NCBI GenBank assembly: GCA_028686345.1
Contig: JAQUCE010000001.1
Coordinates: 39,626 to 103,625, forward strand
Length of the DNA stretch: 64,000 nucleotides
DNA from: Kiritimatiellia bacterium
Lineage (GTDB): Bacteria > Verrucomicrobiota > Kiritimatiellia > RFP12 > UBA1067
Direction: 5' to 3'
The notes under the pieces are model-generated. The model worked only from the letters and a program-made list of their open reading frames with translations, was not told the DNA's origin and did no database searches. Shown piece after piece: positions 1 through 10,007 of the stretch. A program made the position numbers and the translations under genes. Within the stretch, counting starts at the first letter, position 1. Every line of letters starts with the position of its first letter.

Positions 1-79
1 CATGCTGTGAACATTGACCATCCGCGGCCCAGTCGTTTAAACCGCATATTTCAAAGAGTAAAGCCTAAAGACTCAAACG

Positions 80-694
80 ATGACAGGTGAACAACATAGC
101 TTGAGAGAGAGCTTCAGTGGCTCTGTGATGCTGGAGTTTGTGCTCGCGTTTCCTGTGATCCTGACTCTGATACTGGCCTGTATGCAGTTCGCGCATATCT
201 GGATGGCCAAGCAGGTGGTTCACTACTCTGCCTACTGCGCGGCACGGGCTGCCTTGGTCTGCCAGAAGAGTGAGTATCACGGCCCGGACAAAGCGCCGCA
301 GCAGGCAGCCGAGCAGGTCTGTGCCTGGGTTAGCCGCGGTATGCTTGCTGGCGAGAACGATAAGCGAATTCCCGGCTGGGGCCAGATCCCCGGCTCGGGC
401 GGCGTTCACCGTAAAACCAGAGTCACAATAAAGGAGGAGGGCCAGTGGAATATCAAAGCAACGGTGGAGAGCGATTTCGCGCTGGTCTTTCCTTTAGTTG
501 GCCCGATGATCGGCTGGGGCGTCAATCCCTGGCAGAGTGGTAGTGAGTACCTTGAACAACATGCTGATGACACCGGCGATATCGGCCGAGCCGATCTGGT
601 GCAGTATCCCCACATCCGTTTCATCGAGAGTGTTGTTCTGCCAAAACCCTATGTGATGCTGCCGGAGAGCGGGTTACCCGTGTCAGGTTGGTAG
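80..694 (+). CDS. TadE/TadG-like pilus assembly protein
   Basis: N-terminal GSVMLEFVLAFPVILTLILACMQFAHIWMAKQ is a TadE-type hydrophobic segment; neighbours CpaB/CpaC/CpaF. Confidence 0.75.
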   Translation: MTGEQHSLRESFSGSVMLEFVLAFPVILTLILACMQFAHIWMAKQVVHYSAYCAARAALVCQKSEYHGPDKAPQQAAEQVCAWVSRGMLAGENDKRIPGWGQIPGSGGVHRKTRVTIKEEGQWNIKATVESDFALVFPLVGPMIGWGVNPWQSGSEYLEQHADDTGDIGRADLVQYPHIRFIESVVLPKPYVMLPESGLPVSGW

Positions 695-759
695 GGGCGA
701 AAAACATTTCGCCCAAAACTGAAATTTTTTGCCCTTTTTGCCCTAAAAGAAGTGGAAAC

Positions 760-2319
760 ATGTTAAACGCCATAAATAAATCAGCCCTGCGGCTTTGGAG
801 AGACGAAAGCGGCGTGGTACTGGCCGTGACCGTGATCGTCTTTCTCTCGCTGTTTATGATGGCGTGCGCGGTCTATGCTGTGGGTGAGACCGTGCGCCAG
901 CGCATTGAGCTGCAGAACGCCGCGGATGCGGGTGCTTACTCTGGCGCCATTGTCGAGGCCGACTGCCTGAGCCGCGTGGCGGCTGTCAATCGGGCAATGT
1001 CCTGGACCTATGTGCAGATGTGTCGGATGGAGATGGATTACATTGTTGACAAGTGGCTGATGCTGACACTTCAACGCTGGGATATCGACAATCTGAAGAT
1101 GCAGATGTTCAACATGCCTAGCACCTGTAACCGCGGGCTGCCCTGGTACTGTACCGGTAAAGGCGCCTCAGTCGGCAATGCGTTCTCCCATAAAAGAATT
1201 CTCCTGAACAAGCATCATTTAACAACCACTGATGAGATCAAATCTGTGCGTCAGCAGGCTGCTGGACAGGGAAAGAGCTACACCGCCCTGGCACCTAAAA
1301 TTGACAAGTGTCGCGAGCAGATCAAGCAGATGAACGAGAAGGAGAAGCAGCTGATCAACAAGCTGCCGGGGCGCATTAAAACTTGCGTGAAAGAGGTCTT
1401 GAAAAAAAATCTGAAAGACACCTGGAATGACGGTTTTGCCGGTGGCGGCAATATCATGTATGCCTTGAAGCAGGAGGAGCAGCCGCTGGATAATAATTTC
1501 AGGGTGCTGGAGCATAGCGAGGAGGATGATTTTCTGCGCCACTCCGACTACATTCCTGAGCAGGGAAATAACGCCAAGCAGGTTTTGGAGCGTGGTACTG
1601 ACGATTGGTTTATCCAGCAGTATGAGAGCGGCGGTCCCGGTATTCAGCGCCAGTATAAGCGGGGTCACCCCATTTTAATCTCTGAGTGGGAGTGGGCCAG
1701 CTCTATTTGGGAGATCGTTGAAGGTGTCTGCGTTATTGTGGCTCAGACCTCCGGCAGCTCTGAGGTCAAAGGCGATGACTCCCAGATCTATTCATCGCGC
1801 TACTATATCACCGAAAAGGCGGAACCACAGGTTTTAAAGGAGCGATATTTTGCCAAGGGCGGGGCGATTGTGGTGGGTGCAACGCGTAGGCTCAACAACC
1901 CCTTTCAGTTTATGGCGGTTGGCAGTGACGTGGGGATTATGAAGCCCTTTAACGTCAGCGGGGGCAATCGTTATATGTGGAGCGCCTCGGCCGCGATTGC
2001 GGGCTACAATCCCAAGCCCCTTGATGACGCCCGCGGCAAATATGAGGTCACCTACGAAAATAACAGCGGTGACAAGCTGTGGAATCTGAAAACCAGCGAC
2101 TGGGATGCAGTACTGCTGCCGCTGCACCGGGCCTGGGCGCAGGGCAAAGACCGTAAGTGGAACGGCGCGACTGCCGGCCAGATTTTAAATGCGGTTAAAG
2201 GAGCGTGGGAACCGCTTTACGGCGGCGGCGGAGCACCCGGCGATCAGGGTGCCCCTAAGTTGATGGGCGGCGGCGGAGAGCCCTCCTACAACGGCGCCGA
2301 AGGCTGGGTGGTGCACTAG
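760..2319 (+). CDS. TadG-like Flp pilus assembly protein
   Basis: MLNAINKSALRLWRDESGVVLAVTVIVFLSLFMMACAVYAVGETVRQRIELQNAADAGAYSGA is TadG-like; start chosen at 760 rather than 688. Confidence 0.7.
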   Translation: MLNAINKSALRLWRDESGVVLAVTVIVFLSLFMMACAVYAVGETVRQRIELQNAADAGAYSGAIVEADCLSRVAAVNRAMSWTYVQMCRMEMDYIVDKWLMLTLQRWDIDNLKMQMFNMPSTCNRGLPWYCTGKGASVGNAFSHKRILLNKHHLTTTDEIKSVRQQAAGQGKSYTALAPKIDKCREQIKQMNEKEKQLINKLPGRIKTCVKEVLKKNLKDTWNDGFAGGGNIMYALKQEEQPLDNNFRVLEHSEEDDFLRHSDYIPEQGNNAKQVLERGTDDWFIQQYESGGPGIQRQYKRGHPILISEWEWASSIWEIVEGVCVIVAQTSGSSEVKGDDSQIYSSRYYITEKAEPQVLKERYFAKGGAIVVGATRRLNNPFQFMAVGSDVGIMKPFNVSGGNRYMWSASAAIAGYNPKPLDDARGKYEVTYENNSGDKLWNLKTSDWDAVLLPLHRAWAQGKDRKWNGATAGQILNAVKGAWEPLYGGGGAPGDQGAPKLMGGGGEPSYNGAEGWVVH

Positions 2320-2426
2320 TAGGGGCGACACTTGTGTCGCCCATCGTGAAACACCTGTGCCGCCCATCGTGAAACACCTGTGCCGCCCGTTGCGGGAGAG
2401 GTATGATACAAATTTGCGAGTGAATT

Positions 2427-2585
2427 ATGAACAACAACAAACAGAAACCTTTAAAACACACGGCTGGTCTCTGGATGGCCGTCACGCTGATCACCGTTGT
2501 TCTGGCCCGGCTTGGGCTCAGTGAACAAGATCTGCGCAACGATGAGTATAAGAGATTCAACAGGTTTGTGAGCTGGAGTGCTTAA
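2427..2585 (+). CDS. Small (52 aa) predicted single-TM protein in Tad locus
   Basis: ATG at 2427, TAA at 2583-2585; MNNNKQKPLKHTAGLWMAVTLITVVLARLGLSEQDLRNDEYKRFNRFVSWSA; below the cutoff of the supplied ORF track. Confidence 0.5.
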   Translation: MNNNKQKPLKHTAGLWMAVTLITVVLARLGLSEQDLRNDEYKRFNRFVSWSA

Positions 2586-2806
2586 AAAGTATAGCGGGTG
2601 CTATGGCTCCGTTGAATCAAAGTCCGGGTCAGTATGCAATGCCACCAGGTCACCCGGCCACTCGGCCCCAAGCCACCAGGCCACCCGGTCACCCGGCCAC
2701 CCGGTCACCAGGTCAAAGCAGTTTTAGCCTGGATTGCGGAGCAACTTGCAAGAGATAAAAAATACGCGAAAAACACCTAACCCATGCGAAGTTACAGTCA
2801 AGCATT

Positions 2807-3403
2807 ATGACAGCGATCACTCCATATAACCCCCCTGACCGGCAGCGCGGCTCCATCCTGATGGAGACGGTTCTGGCAATCCCCCTGTTTATGATTCTGC
2901 TGGGCGGGATCTTCTGGATCGGGGAGCTGATGATTGCCCGTCAGAAGCTGGTAATCGCTGACCGCTATATTGCCTGGAACAAGGGTTTGCGCTACCCTGA
3001 CAAAGGGCCGATCAACCCAGGCGCCATTACCCGGCTCTATTTTTCCGAACCGGGCGGCGCGCCGCTGCAAAGTCATACGCTGACATCCGCCAGCGGACAG
3101 ATTGAAAAGGTGTTTGACTGGAGCCATGCCTCCGGCGGGCAGGCTAAGCTGGATTTAAAAATGCCTGATTGGACGCGTTTTATGTTCAATACCGCCGAAG
3201 TTATGTATAATAGCGGCGTGCCTGAAGAGCAGGCTGTTGGTATGCAGGGCCGCGACAAGCCGGATCAGCGCCATGTGGTGGTGATGCGAACCAAGGAAAA
3301 GGCGGAAAAGAGCTATATCCGCAACAAGTACAGGGTAAAAGGCGCGGGCGAGGTTGCAGAGCAGTGGGAGAAGATCACCGATGAGGGCTGGCCTTATGAA
3401 TAG
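2807..3403 (+). CDS. TadE-like pilus assembly protein
   Basis: RQRGSILMETVLAIPLFMILLGGIFWIGELMIARQKLV N-terminal TadE-like segment. Confidence 0.7.
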   Translation: MTAITPYNPPDRQRGSILMETVLAIPLFMILLGGIFWIGELMIARQKLVIADRYIAWNKGLRYPDKGPINPGAITRLYFSEPGGAPLQSHTLTSASGQIEKVFDWSHASGGQAKLDLKMPDWTRFMFNTAEVMYNSGVPEEQAVGMQGRDKPDQRHVVVMRTKEKAEKSYIRNKYRVKGAGEVAEQWEKITDEGWPYE

Positions 3404-3782
3404 AGCTTGCCATAAATTCAGCTGCCTGCTGGGCGCGGCACTCTGGTTGACAGCGCATGCGGCTGTTGCCGCGCCAGTGCCTTTGCCGCCGCTGGCGAGA
3501 GTGACTGCGGTGGACTCCACCGGCGAGAGCTGGCACCAGAGCGGCGAGATCAGCGGTACGGTTGCTTTGTGCCATGGTGATTTTTCAGCGGCCCTGGCGC
3601 GCAAGGGCTGGGTGTTGCAAAAGACGATTGTTCTTGGCCGAGTTCCACAGCGCAGCCAGCTGATGATGTGGAAGCAAGGGTCGACCAGGATTTTAATCAT
3701 GATCTGGGAGAAGAGCGCGGGAGTTTGCGGCTTCTCCTGGGGCTATGATTTAACAACAGTGAAAGGGAAAAAAAGGGTATGA
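3396..3782 (+). CDS. Secreted hypothetical protein of Tad locus
   Basis: Signal-peptide-like N-terminus MNRACHKFSCLLGAALWLTAHAAVAA; overlaps preceding gene and cpaB (ATGA at 3779). Confidence 0.6.
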   Translation: MNRACHKFSCLLGAALWLTAHAAVAAPVPLPPLARVTAVDSTGESWHQSGEISGTVALCHGDFSAALARKGWVLQKTIVLGRVPQRSQLMMWKQGSTRILIMIWEKSAGVCGFSWGYDLTTVKGKKRV

Positions 3783-4564
3783 AAAATTTTATTCCATTGA
3801 TTTTGGCGGTTCTGCTGGGGCTGGCCGCTGTGCTGGCAGTGGGGCGTTTGCTGCAGTCACGCAACAAGGCGGTTGAGAAAGAGACCACCGTGGTGGCGGT
3901 CACACGCGACATTGAGGCAGGTGAGGTTTTCACGGTTGATTCGATTATGGCTAAAAAAATTCCTGTCTCCGCCCGCCCCGCGCAATCGCTTTTCTGGGCC
4001 CGCTCGGAGATGGTGGTTGGCCAGAAAGCACTGCGCGCGATCACGCAGGGCGACTATGTCTTGATGGCGGATGTGGGGCTCTCGGGCAGCATGGCCGATA
4101 TTGTGGGTCAGGGTGAGTGGGCTGTTGCACTGACAGTGCCGCCGGGCGGTATTGCACGTATTGTCCAACCCGGCGACGAGGTGGCAGTACTGGGCACCTT
4201 TAAGGTGAAGAGCACGGTGGAGTCAGCAGATCTGGCCCGCGCCCCGGAGGAGGTTGACCGCGAGGCCACACTGGTACTCTTCCCCCGGGTGCGGGTGCTC
4301 GATGTGGGTACGCTCTCCAGTGGCGGCGAGGCGAGCGCTGGCGAGCTGATTCTGGCCCTGCCGCCGAGCGAGGCGCAGGTGCTGGTGGCAGCTCAACGCA
4401 AAGCAACGCTGACCCTTGCGCTGCGCCGGCCAGGCGATGATGTGGCGATCAGCCGCCTGGACACCGGCAAGGTGGATGAGGAGACCTTTGATAAGTTGAT
4501 GAATGGTTTGAAGTCGTTTGAGATGCCCGAGGTTCCCGGCATGATCAAGGTGGTTACACCGTAA
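3779..4564 (+). CDS. cpaB: Flp pilus assembly protein CpaB/RcpC (SAF domain)
   Basis: KNFIPLILAVLLGLAAVLAVGRLL...VAVTRDIEAGEVFTVDSIMAKKIPVSA is CpaB-like; followed by secretin. Confidence 0.85.
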   Translation: MKNFIPLILAVLLGLAAVLAVGRLLQSRNKAVEKETTVVAVTRDIEAGEVFTVDSIMAKKIPVSARPAQSLFWARSEMVVGQKALRAITQGDYVLMADVGLSGSMADIVGQGEWAVALTVPPGGIARIVQPGDEVAVLGTFKVKSTVESADLARAPEEVDREATLVLFPRVRVLDVGTLSSGGEASAGELILALPPSEAQVLVAAQRKATLTLALRRPGDDVAISRLDTGKVDEETFDKLMNGLKSFEMPEVPGMIKVVTP

Positions 4565-4903
4565 AAGTGATAGTGGAGTAGAGCAAGCACCCTGCTTGCT
4601 ATGAAATTTCATAAAGATTGGAGTAACGTAGGTCCGATTTCCAATCGGACATGTCCGGTTGGAAACCGGACTTACTGAGGTTGGCTGTGCCAGCGGTTGA
4701 CAATAGCGGCGGCGATGCTGGTGGATGAGCCCCCGCATGATCCCAATCGTCGGTCAGCATCGTCGCAGATCATCGAAGACCGATGTCGCTCATAGAGCGA
4801 CTACGATACTAGAGTTGGACCGTTTTACAAATAGACAACTTTTTGCAAAGAACAATAATTGTTTTTTAGCCGCATCAGCGGCCAAGGTTAAGGAGAGAAG
4901 ATC

Positions 4904-6496
4904 ATGAAAAATAAAAATCATACCGTCACCCGCCTGACAGTGGGTGCTATAGTGCTGTCGCTCACGCTGTTGGGAACATCTGTCCTGCAGGCGGCTGACA
5001 ACGATCAGGTTTCAGTCAGTGTTGGCCAAATGGCATTGATTGATACGCCGTTTGCGATCAAGAATTATCGGGTGGCAAACCCTAATTTGGTCAAAATCGA
5101 GACGCAGGGCAACCAGCAGTTGCGTGTGGTGGGGCTGGCCTCCGGCACAACCGATCTGCATGTCACTGGCGATGGCAGCCTCTCCGTGCTTTACACGGTT
5201 GTGGTGGTTGAGAACATCAATGCCGTGCTGGCGGCAATAAAACGCGATCTCGACTCAGTGCCGGAGGTGGATGTTTCCATTAACCTGAACCGGGTTGTGC
5301 TGAAAGGCGAGGTCAACAGTGTTCAACACTGGCAGTATCTGTGTAAAGTGATTGAGCTGTATAAGGGCTCGGTTGCCAATCTGACCTCCTTTCACCCAAC
5401 CCCGGAGGTGATGCTCTCGCTGAAAGACGCGCTTGAAAAGGTGGGTTACACAGTGGTGACAGATGCCAAACAGGGGGGGGAGGCAGTGCCGGGCGAGGTC
5501 TCGCTCAAGTTTGCGGGTAACAATATTTTTGTGACCGGCTCGGTGTACAGCCAGAGAGATGTTGATCGCATCACCCAGGTGATCGATGCGCAGGAGTGGC
5601 TGAAGGTCTCTAACAGAGCTGTCAAAGAGGGTGCGCCCGCTGAGCAGCAGGCACAGCCGATGAGTACGTTTGATGCCAGGGTTAAGGCAGTCCTGAATCT
5701 GATGATTATCCCCACCATGCTGGAGGTGGATGTGGTCTTTGTCAGTGTGACGGATGTTGAGGAGAAGCAGATCGGTGTTAACCTGGCCAAGGCCGGCTTG
5801 ATCACGCTGGACTCTGTCTCAGCCGGATTCCAGGGAAACCTGGCAAGCGGCTCCTCTGGCATGGCTGGAAATTACGCGATTAACAGCGGGTTGCAGGGCG
5901 CATTGAAGTTCTTTGCCGGCAGTGGTCCTGGACGTATCCGCACGGCAGGTCACATGACCTTCAAGAATGATGCGCCGGAGTGGCGCAGCTACCACAGCGG
6001 TGGCACATTGAAGGTGCGCGTTTCCAGCCAGAACGCCACTTCATTGGAGGATGTGGATTACGGTCTGATCATGCGTGTGCGCGGCGGGCTGATGGATTCA
6101 AAAAACACTGCACTGGATGTCAATCTGGAGCTGAGCTACCCTGTTCCAATTGGGAGCGACTATGATTTGAAGCGCAATCACATTGACACCACCGTCAACT
6201 GCCCGATCGGCCATACGCTGGTGTTGGGCGGCATGAAAAATCTGGTGGAGCAGACCAGCGAGGAGGGGGTTCCCTTCCTGCGCTCGATTCCCGCGATCTC
6301 CTGGTTTTTCTCAGAAAAAAACAACCGCAAAGAGGATAGCAAGATCCTGATCATGATCAGCCCGCAGATCGCCGGCGCGCCTCGCGAAGCCGCACCTGTC
6401 TCATTGGAGACCGCCCCGGCTGTGCAGGAGGTTGAGATGGAGAACAAAGAACGCTTGAAAGAGAAGCGCAAAGGCAAAAGGTTTTTCTTCTTCTAA
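4904..6496 (+). CDS. cpaC: Type II/III secretion-type secretin CpaC/RcpA
   Basis: BON-like region and C-terminal secretin (LELSYPVPIGSD...NCPIGHTLVLGGMKN...VPFLRSIPAISWFFSEKNNRKEDSKILIMISPQI). Confidence 0.9.
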   Translation: MKNKNHTVTRLTVGAIVLSLTLLGTSVLQAADNDQVSVSVGQMALIDTPFAIKNYRVANPNLVKIETQGNQQLRVVGLASGTTDLHVTGDGSLSVLYTVVVVENINAVLAAIKRDLDSVPEVDVSINLNRVVLKGEVNSVQHWQYLCKVIELYKGSVANLTSFHPTPEVMLSLKDALEKVGYTVVTDAKQGGEAVPGEVSLKFAGNNIFVTGSVYSQRDVDRITQVIDAQEWLKVSNRAVKEGAPAEQQAQPMSTFDARVKAVLNLMIIPTMLEVDVVFVSVTDVEEKQIGVNLAKAGLITLDSVSAGFQGNLASGSSGMAGNYAINSGLQGALKFFAGSGPGRIRTAGHMTFKNDAPEWRSYHSGGTLKVRVSSQNATSLEDVDYGLIMRVRGGLMDSKNTALDVNLELSYPVPIGSDYDLKRNHIDTTVNCPIGHTLVLGGMKNLVEQTSEEGVPFLRSIPAISWFFSEKNNRKEDSKILIMISPQIAGAPREAAPVSLETAPAVQEVEMENKERLKEKRKGKRFFFF

Positions 6497-6640
6497 AGCA
6501 GCTGCTTGCCGTAACCAATTGATATTGTGTAATGTGCGGACGTCCTGCGCCCTTCTTGAAGCTTGTATGGTTGAGAGCCCGCTGCTACAGCAACAAACGC
6601 TGCGCGTGTGGGGAGGTGCGTGCATTTCTGATTGAAACTG

Positions 6641-6982
6641 TAGGGCGCGGGCCTTGACCGCGCCAGCGAATGCTTTGCAAATTGAAAGGCATCGAGCGGC
6701 GGGCCATTGGCGCAACCCCGCGGTCACGGCCCGCGGCTACAGTGCTTCGCAAGCTGCAAGGCACACGTCAACCGAGTGATATGCGAACCGCAGCTGTAGG
6801 GCGCGGGCCTTGACCGCGCCGCGCGTGTGCCATTGTGGTGCATTTCCGGCTGAAACTGTAGGGCGCGGGCCATGACCGCGCCGCGCGTGTGCCATTGTGG
6901 TGCATTTCCGGCTGAAACTGTAGGGCGCGGGCCTTGACCGCGCCGCCACGTCGATGGGTGTCGATGGGCGTCGAAAAAAGCC
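6641..6982. repeat. 62-bp tandem/dispersed repeat between cpaC and cpaF
   Basis: tagggcgcgggcc starts at 6641, 6797, 6859, 6921; the last three exactly 62 bp apart. Confidence 0.93.
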
Positions 6983-7031
6983 GCAGGTTTTGAATGCGCG
7001 TAAATTTCCGGTTGAAACTGAAAGGGAAACC

Positions 7032-8723
7032 ATGTCCACTTTAACCATCAGAGATAACAGCAATGCAGAGCAGGAGCGCATCATAACCCTTGACCCGCAG
7101 AGTGAGTGTTTGATCGGCAGGTCACCGAACTGCAAAATTGTTCTGAACGACACCAAGGTCTCCCGTTCGCATCTGCTGATCAGCTGCCGCGACGGAAATT
7201 TTGTGGCAGAGGATCAGGGTAGCAAGTTCGGGAGCTCCCTTAATGGGCGCGCGCTGGATAAAGCCAGCGAACTTGCCCCGGGCGACACCCTGAGCCTTGG
7301 CAATTACACCCTGATTTTCAGTGATGGGAGGGCTCCTGCCGTGAAACCGCAGCCTGCACCATCCGCTGGTCAGAGGGGCTCCCCAGCGCCGGCATCGCCG
7401 GAGATCGCGCAGGATCCGGTGCTGGCCACGCTGGCGGTTCTCTATACAAACGATATGATGATCATGAAGAAGCGCATCCACGAGAAGGTTCTGGCAAAGC
7501 TGAATCTGCCCGAGATCGCCACCAAGCAACTCGAAGATGATGAGCTGCGAGATCGACTGGAGGATGCCTTGGATCAGGTGCTGCGTGAGGTGCGCCATGA
7601 ACTGCCGGTGGAATTGGAGGGCGATCTTTTCCGTCAGGCGCTGCTCGATGAGCTGACCGGCTACGGCCCGATCACGCCCATGCTGCGCGATCTGTCGGTG
7701 GACGAGATTATGATCAACGGTCCAGACCGTATCTTTGTTGAGCGCAGCGGACGGCTCTATGAGAGTGGTGCCCGGTTTTTTAACGACCGCCATCTGATCA
7801 CAATCATCCAGCGCATTGTGGAGCCGCTCGGCAGGCATGTGGATGAAGCCAGCCCCATGGTGGATGCCCGTCTGCCGGATGGCTCGCGTGTAAATGCGAT
7901 TATTCCGCCGCTGGCCCTTGATGGCTCTTCAGTCACTATCCGCAAGTTTTCCAAGCGAAAGCTAACAACCAAGGATCTGATCAACTTTGGCAGCATGACA
8001 GCGGATATCGCGTTGTTTTTGGAGGAGGCTGTGCGCGCCCGTCAGAACATGGTGGTTTCAGGCGGCACCGGCTCTGGCAAAACAACCCTGCTGAATGTGC
8101 TTTCGCAGTTTATCCCCCACAGCGAACGCCTGGTCACAATTGAGGATTCGGCGGAGCTCAAGCTCAGCCACCGCAATATTGTGCGGCTTGAAGCGCGGCC
8201 CGCCAATATTGAGGGGCGCGGGCGGATTGCGATCCGTGATCTGGTGATCAACTCCCTGCGCATGCGCCCGGATCGGATAGTGGTTGGTGAGTGTCGCGGA
8301 CCCGAGGCACTGGACATGCTGCAGGCCATGAACACCGGCCATGACGGCTCCTTGACCACAGTGCACGCCAACACTGCCCGCGACGCGCTCTCACGCCTTG
8401 AAAATATGGTGATGATGGCTGGATATGATCTGCCCTCAGCCGCCATCCGGGAGCAGATCGCCTCTGCTGTGAACCTGATTGTGCAGCAGAACCGCATGCC
8501 TGACGGCAGCCGCAAGATTGTGCAGATTGCCGAGGTGACCGGGCGCGAAGGGGCCACGATTCTGATGCAGGATATTTTTGTCTTTGAACAGAGCGGTTTT
8601 TCCGATGACGGCAAGGTGATCGGAAAGATGGTGGCCACCGGCAACATACCAACCTTTGTTGAACATCTGAAGATCAAAGGTGATCTGAGGCTGGACATGA
8701 GCGTCTTTGTGCCAAAAGCGTAA
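7032..8723 (+). CDS. cpaF: FHA domain fused to CpaF/TadA secretion ATPase
   Basis: FHA motif IGRSPNCKIVLNDTKVSRSHLLI; Walker A SGGTGSGKTTLLN; GECRGPEALDMLQAMNTGHDGSLTTVHAN; start set at 7032. Confidence 0.9.
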   Translation: MSTLTIRDNSNAEQERIITLDPQSECLIGRSPNCKIVLNDTKVSRSHLLISCRDGNFVAEDQGSKFGSSLNGRALDKASELAPGDTLSLGNYTLIFSDGRAPAVKPQPAPSAGQRGSPAPASPEIAQDPVLATLAVLYTNDMMIMKKRIHEKVLAKLNLPEIATKQLEDDELRDRLEDALDQVLREVRHELPVELEGDLFRQALLDELTGYGPITPMLRDLSVDEIMINGPDRIFVERSGRLYESGARFFNDRHLITIIQRIVEPLGRHVDEASPMVDARLPDGSRVNAIIPPLALDGSSVTIRKFSKRKLTTKDLINFGSMTADIALFLEEAVRARQNMVVSGGTGSGKTTLLNVLSQFIPHSERLVTIEDSAELKLSHRNIVRLEARPANIEGRGRIAIRDLVINSLRMRPDRIVVGECRGPEALDMLQAMNTGHDGSLTTVHANTARDALSRLENMVMMAGYDLPSAAIREQIASAVNLIVQQNRMPDGSRKIVQIAEVTGREGATILMQDIFVFEQSGFSDDGKVIGKMVATGNIPTFVEHLKIKGDLRLDMSVFVPKA

Positions 8724-9053
8724 GTTCTCAAGCAGCTAGTCGCCGCCTGTCTTATAGTAGGTCTGAAGTTATAAACAGGCTGGAGCGGCGGGCCACCAAA
8801 AGAGTTTATGTGATGTGCGGGAGGTAGTCGCTCTCATTCAGAAGTTTGTGATTAAGAGCTGCTACAGTAACAAACGCTTCGCATTTGGGGAAACAAAGGT
8901 AACTTCTCAATAGCCGGCCAGATAACAACGAGCACGCTGAAGCGTGAACAACAAACGGCTGCCATGTAAGGTTTGTTGAGACGTTGCTGTAAAAGTGATA
9001 ATGGAGTAGTGCAAGCATCCTGCTTGCAGCTGGTTACTTCCAGGAGCTGGGCT

Positions 9054-9545
9054 ATGAATAAATCTGACGGCTTTATCCCGCCGCATGGCGGCTATCAGGA
9101 TCTGCTTTCCTACCAGCGTTCGGTGGTGGTCTACGATGCCACCGTTGTCTTTTGTCGCGATTTTTTGCGCACCCGGCGGGCGCAAGAGTGGGACAAAAAC
9201 AGTAAAGAGGCCCTTTTCGTGCGCGGTTTGGCCATGGGACGCATTCGGCTGAAGCAAGGGACAAACGGAACAAAGGCAACCGATGCGAGGAACGTTAAAG
9301 CGCAGGATATGTCACGTGTGTCCCATACGTCCCCTGTCTCCTACGACACCTTCCGGCCCTTTGAAAACCGCCCGCCGGAAATCCGGGCCAATCTGATTAT
9401 CTGCCTGATTCACCAGACCAACTATCTGCTCGACCAACAGCTGCGCAAGCTGGAGCAGGATTTTATGAAAGAGGGCGGCCTGCGCGAGCGCATGTCCTGC
9501 GCCCGCATAGCCGTCCGTGATCAGCAACGCCGGAGAATGCTATGA
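9054..9545 (+). CDS. Four-helix-bundle (S23-like) protein with internal deletion
   Basis: GGYQDLLSYQRSVVVYDATVVFCRDFL and ANLIICLIHQTNYLLDQQLRKLEQDFMKEGGLRERM match the 45846-46478 paralogue, but the central ~60 aa core is missing. Confidence 0.65.
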   Translation: MNKSDGFIPPHGGYQDLLSYQRSVVVYDATVVFCRDFLRTRRAQEWDKNSKEALFVRGLAMGRIRLKQGTNGTKATDARNVKAQDMSRVSHTSPVSYDTFRPFENRPPEIRANLIICLIHQTNYLLDQQLRKLEQDFMKEGGLRERMSCARIAVRDQQRRRML

Positions 9546-10007
9546 TTCAGCTGTTCCATGTGGCTGACAGGTTGTGACGTGCCGAGCTGGGAGCGCCGAC
9601 ATCCTCGTCGGCATTGCTGAGCAAAGAGGTAGGTCCATTCGCGCTGAAAAAAGGGTGCGCCAACCGGCTGTCGCGTCCCGCGGCTTCAGTGCTTCGCAAA
9701 AACGTAGGTCCGATTTCCAATCGGACATGTCCGGTTGGAAACCGAACCTACTGGCAGACCACTGGACATAGACGTGGAAAACTTAGTATTTTGCCGTTTT
9801 TTCTGAATAATCGTTCGTTTTGTATTTGCACTGCGAATAACGTGACTTTACACGAATGGGACGTAGCAGGTTTTTTTCCTCAAAAATAACGCTGCCCAGA
9901 TTTTTCTACCCCTCTATTTTTCTACCCCTCCAAAACAACGCAGCAACATTTTCTTACCCCAAATATTCTTACCTTAATGTTTTTACTCGCAGAGCAGCAG
10001 AGCTCGC

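Noticed and set aside
7122-7838. 238-aa antisense ORF in FHA-cpaF
   Set aside because: Antisense to supported CDS, no family signature.
8042-8731. 229-aa antisense ORF in cpaF
   Set aside because: Antisense to a conserved ATPase; Ser/Arg-rich shadow translation.
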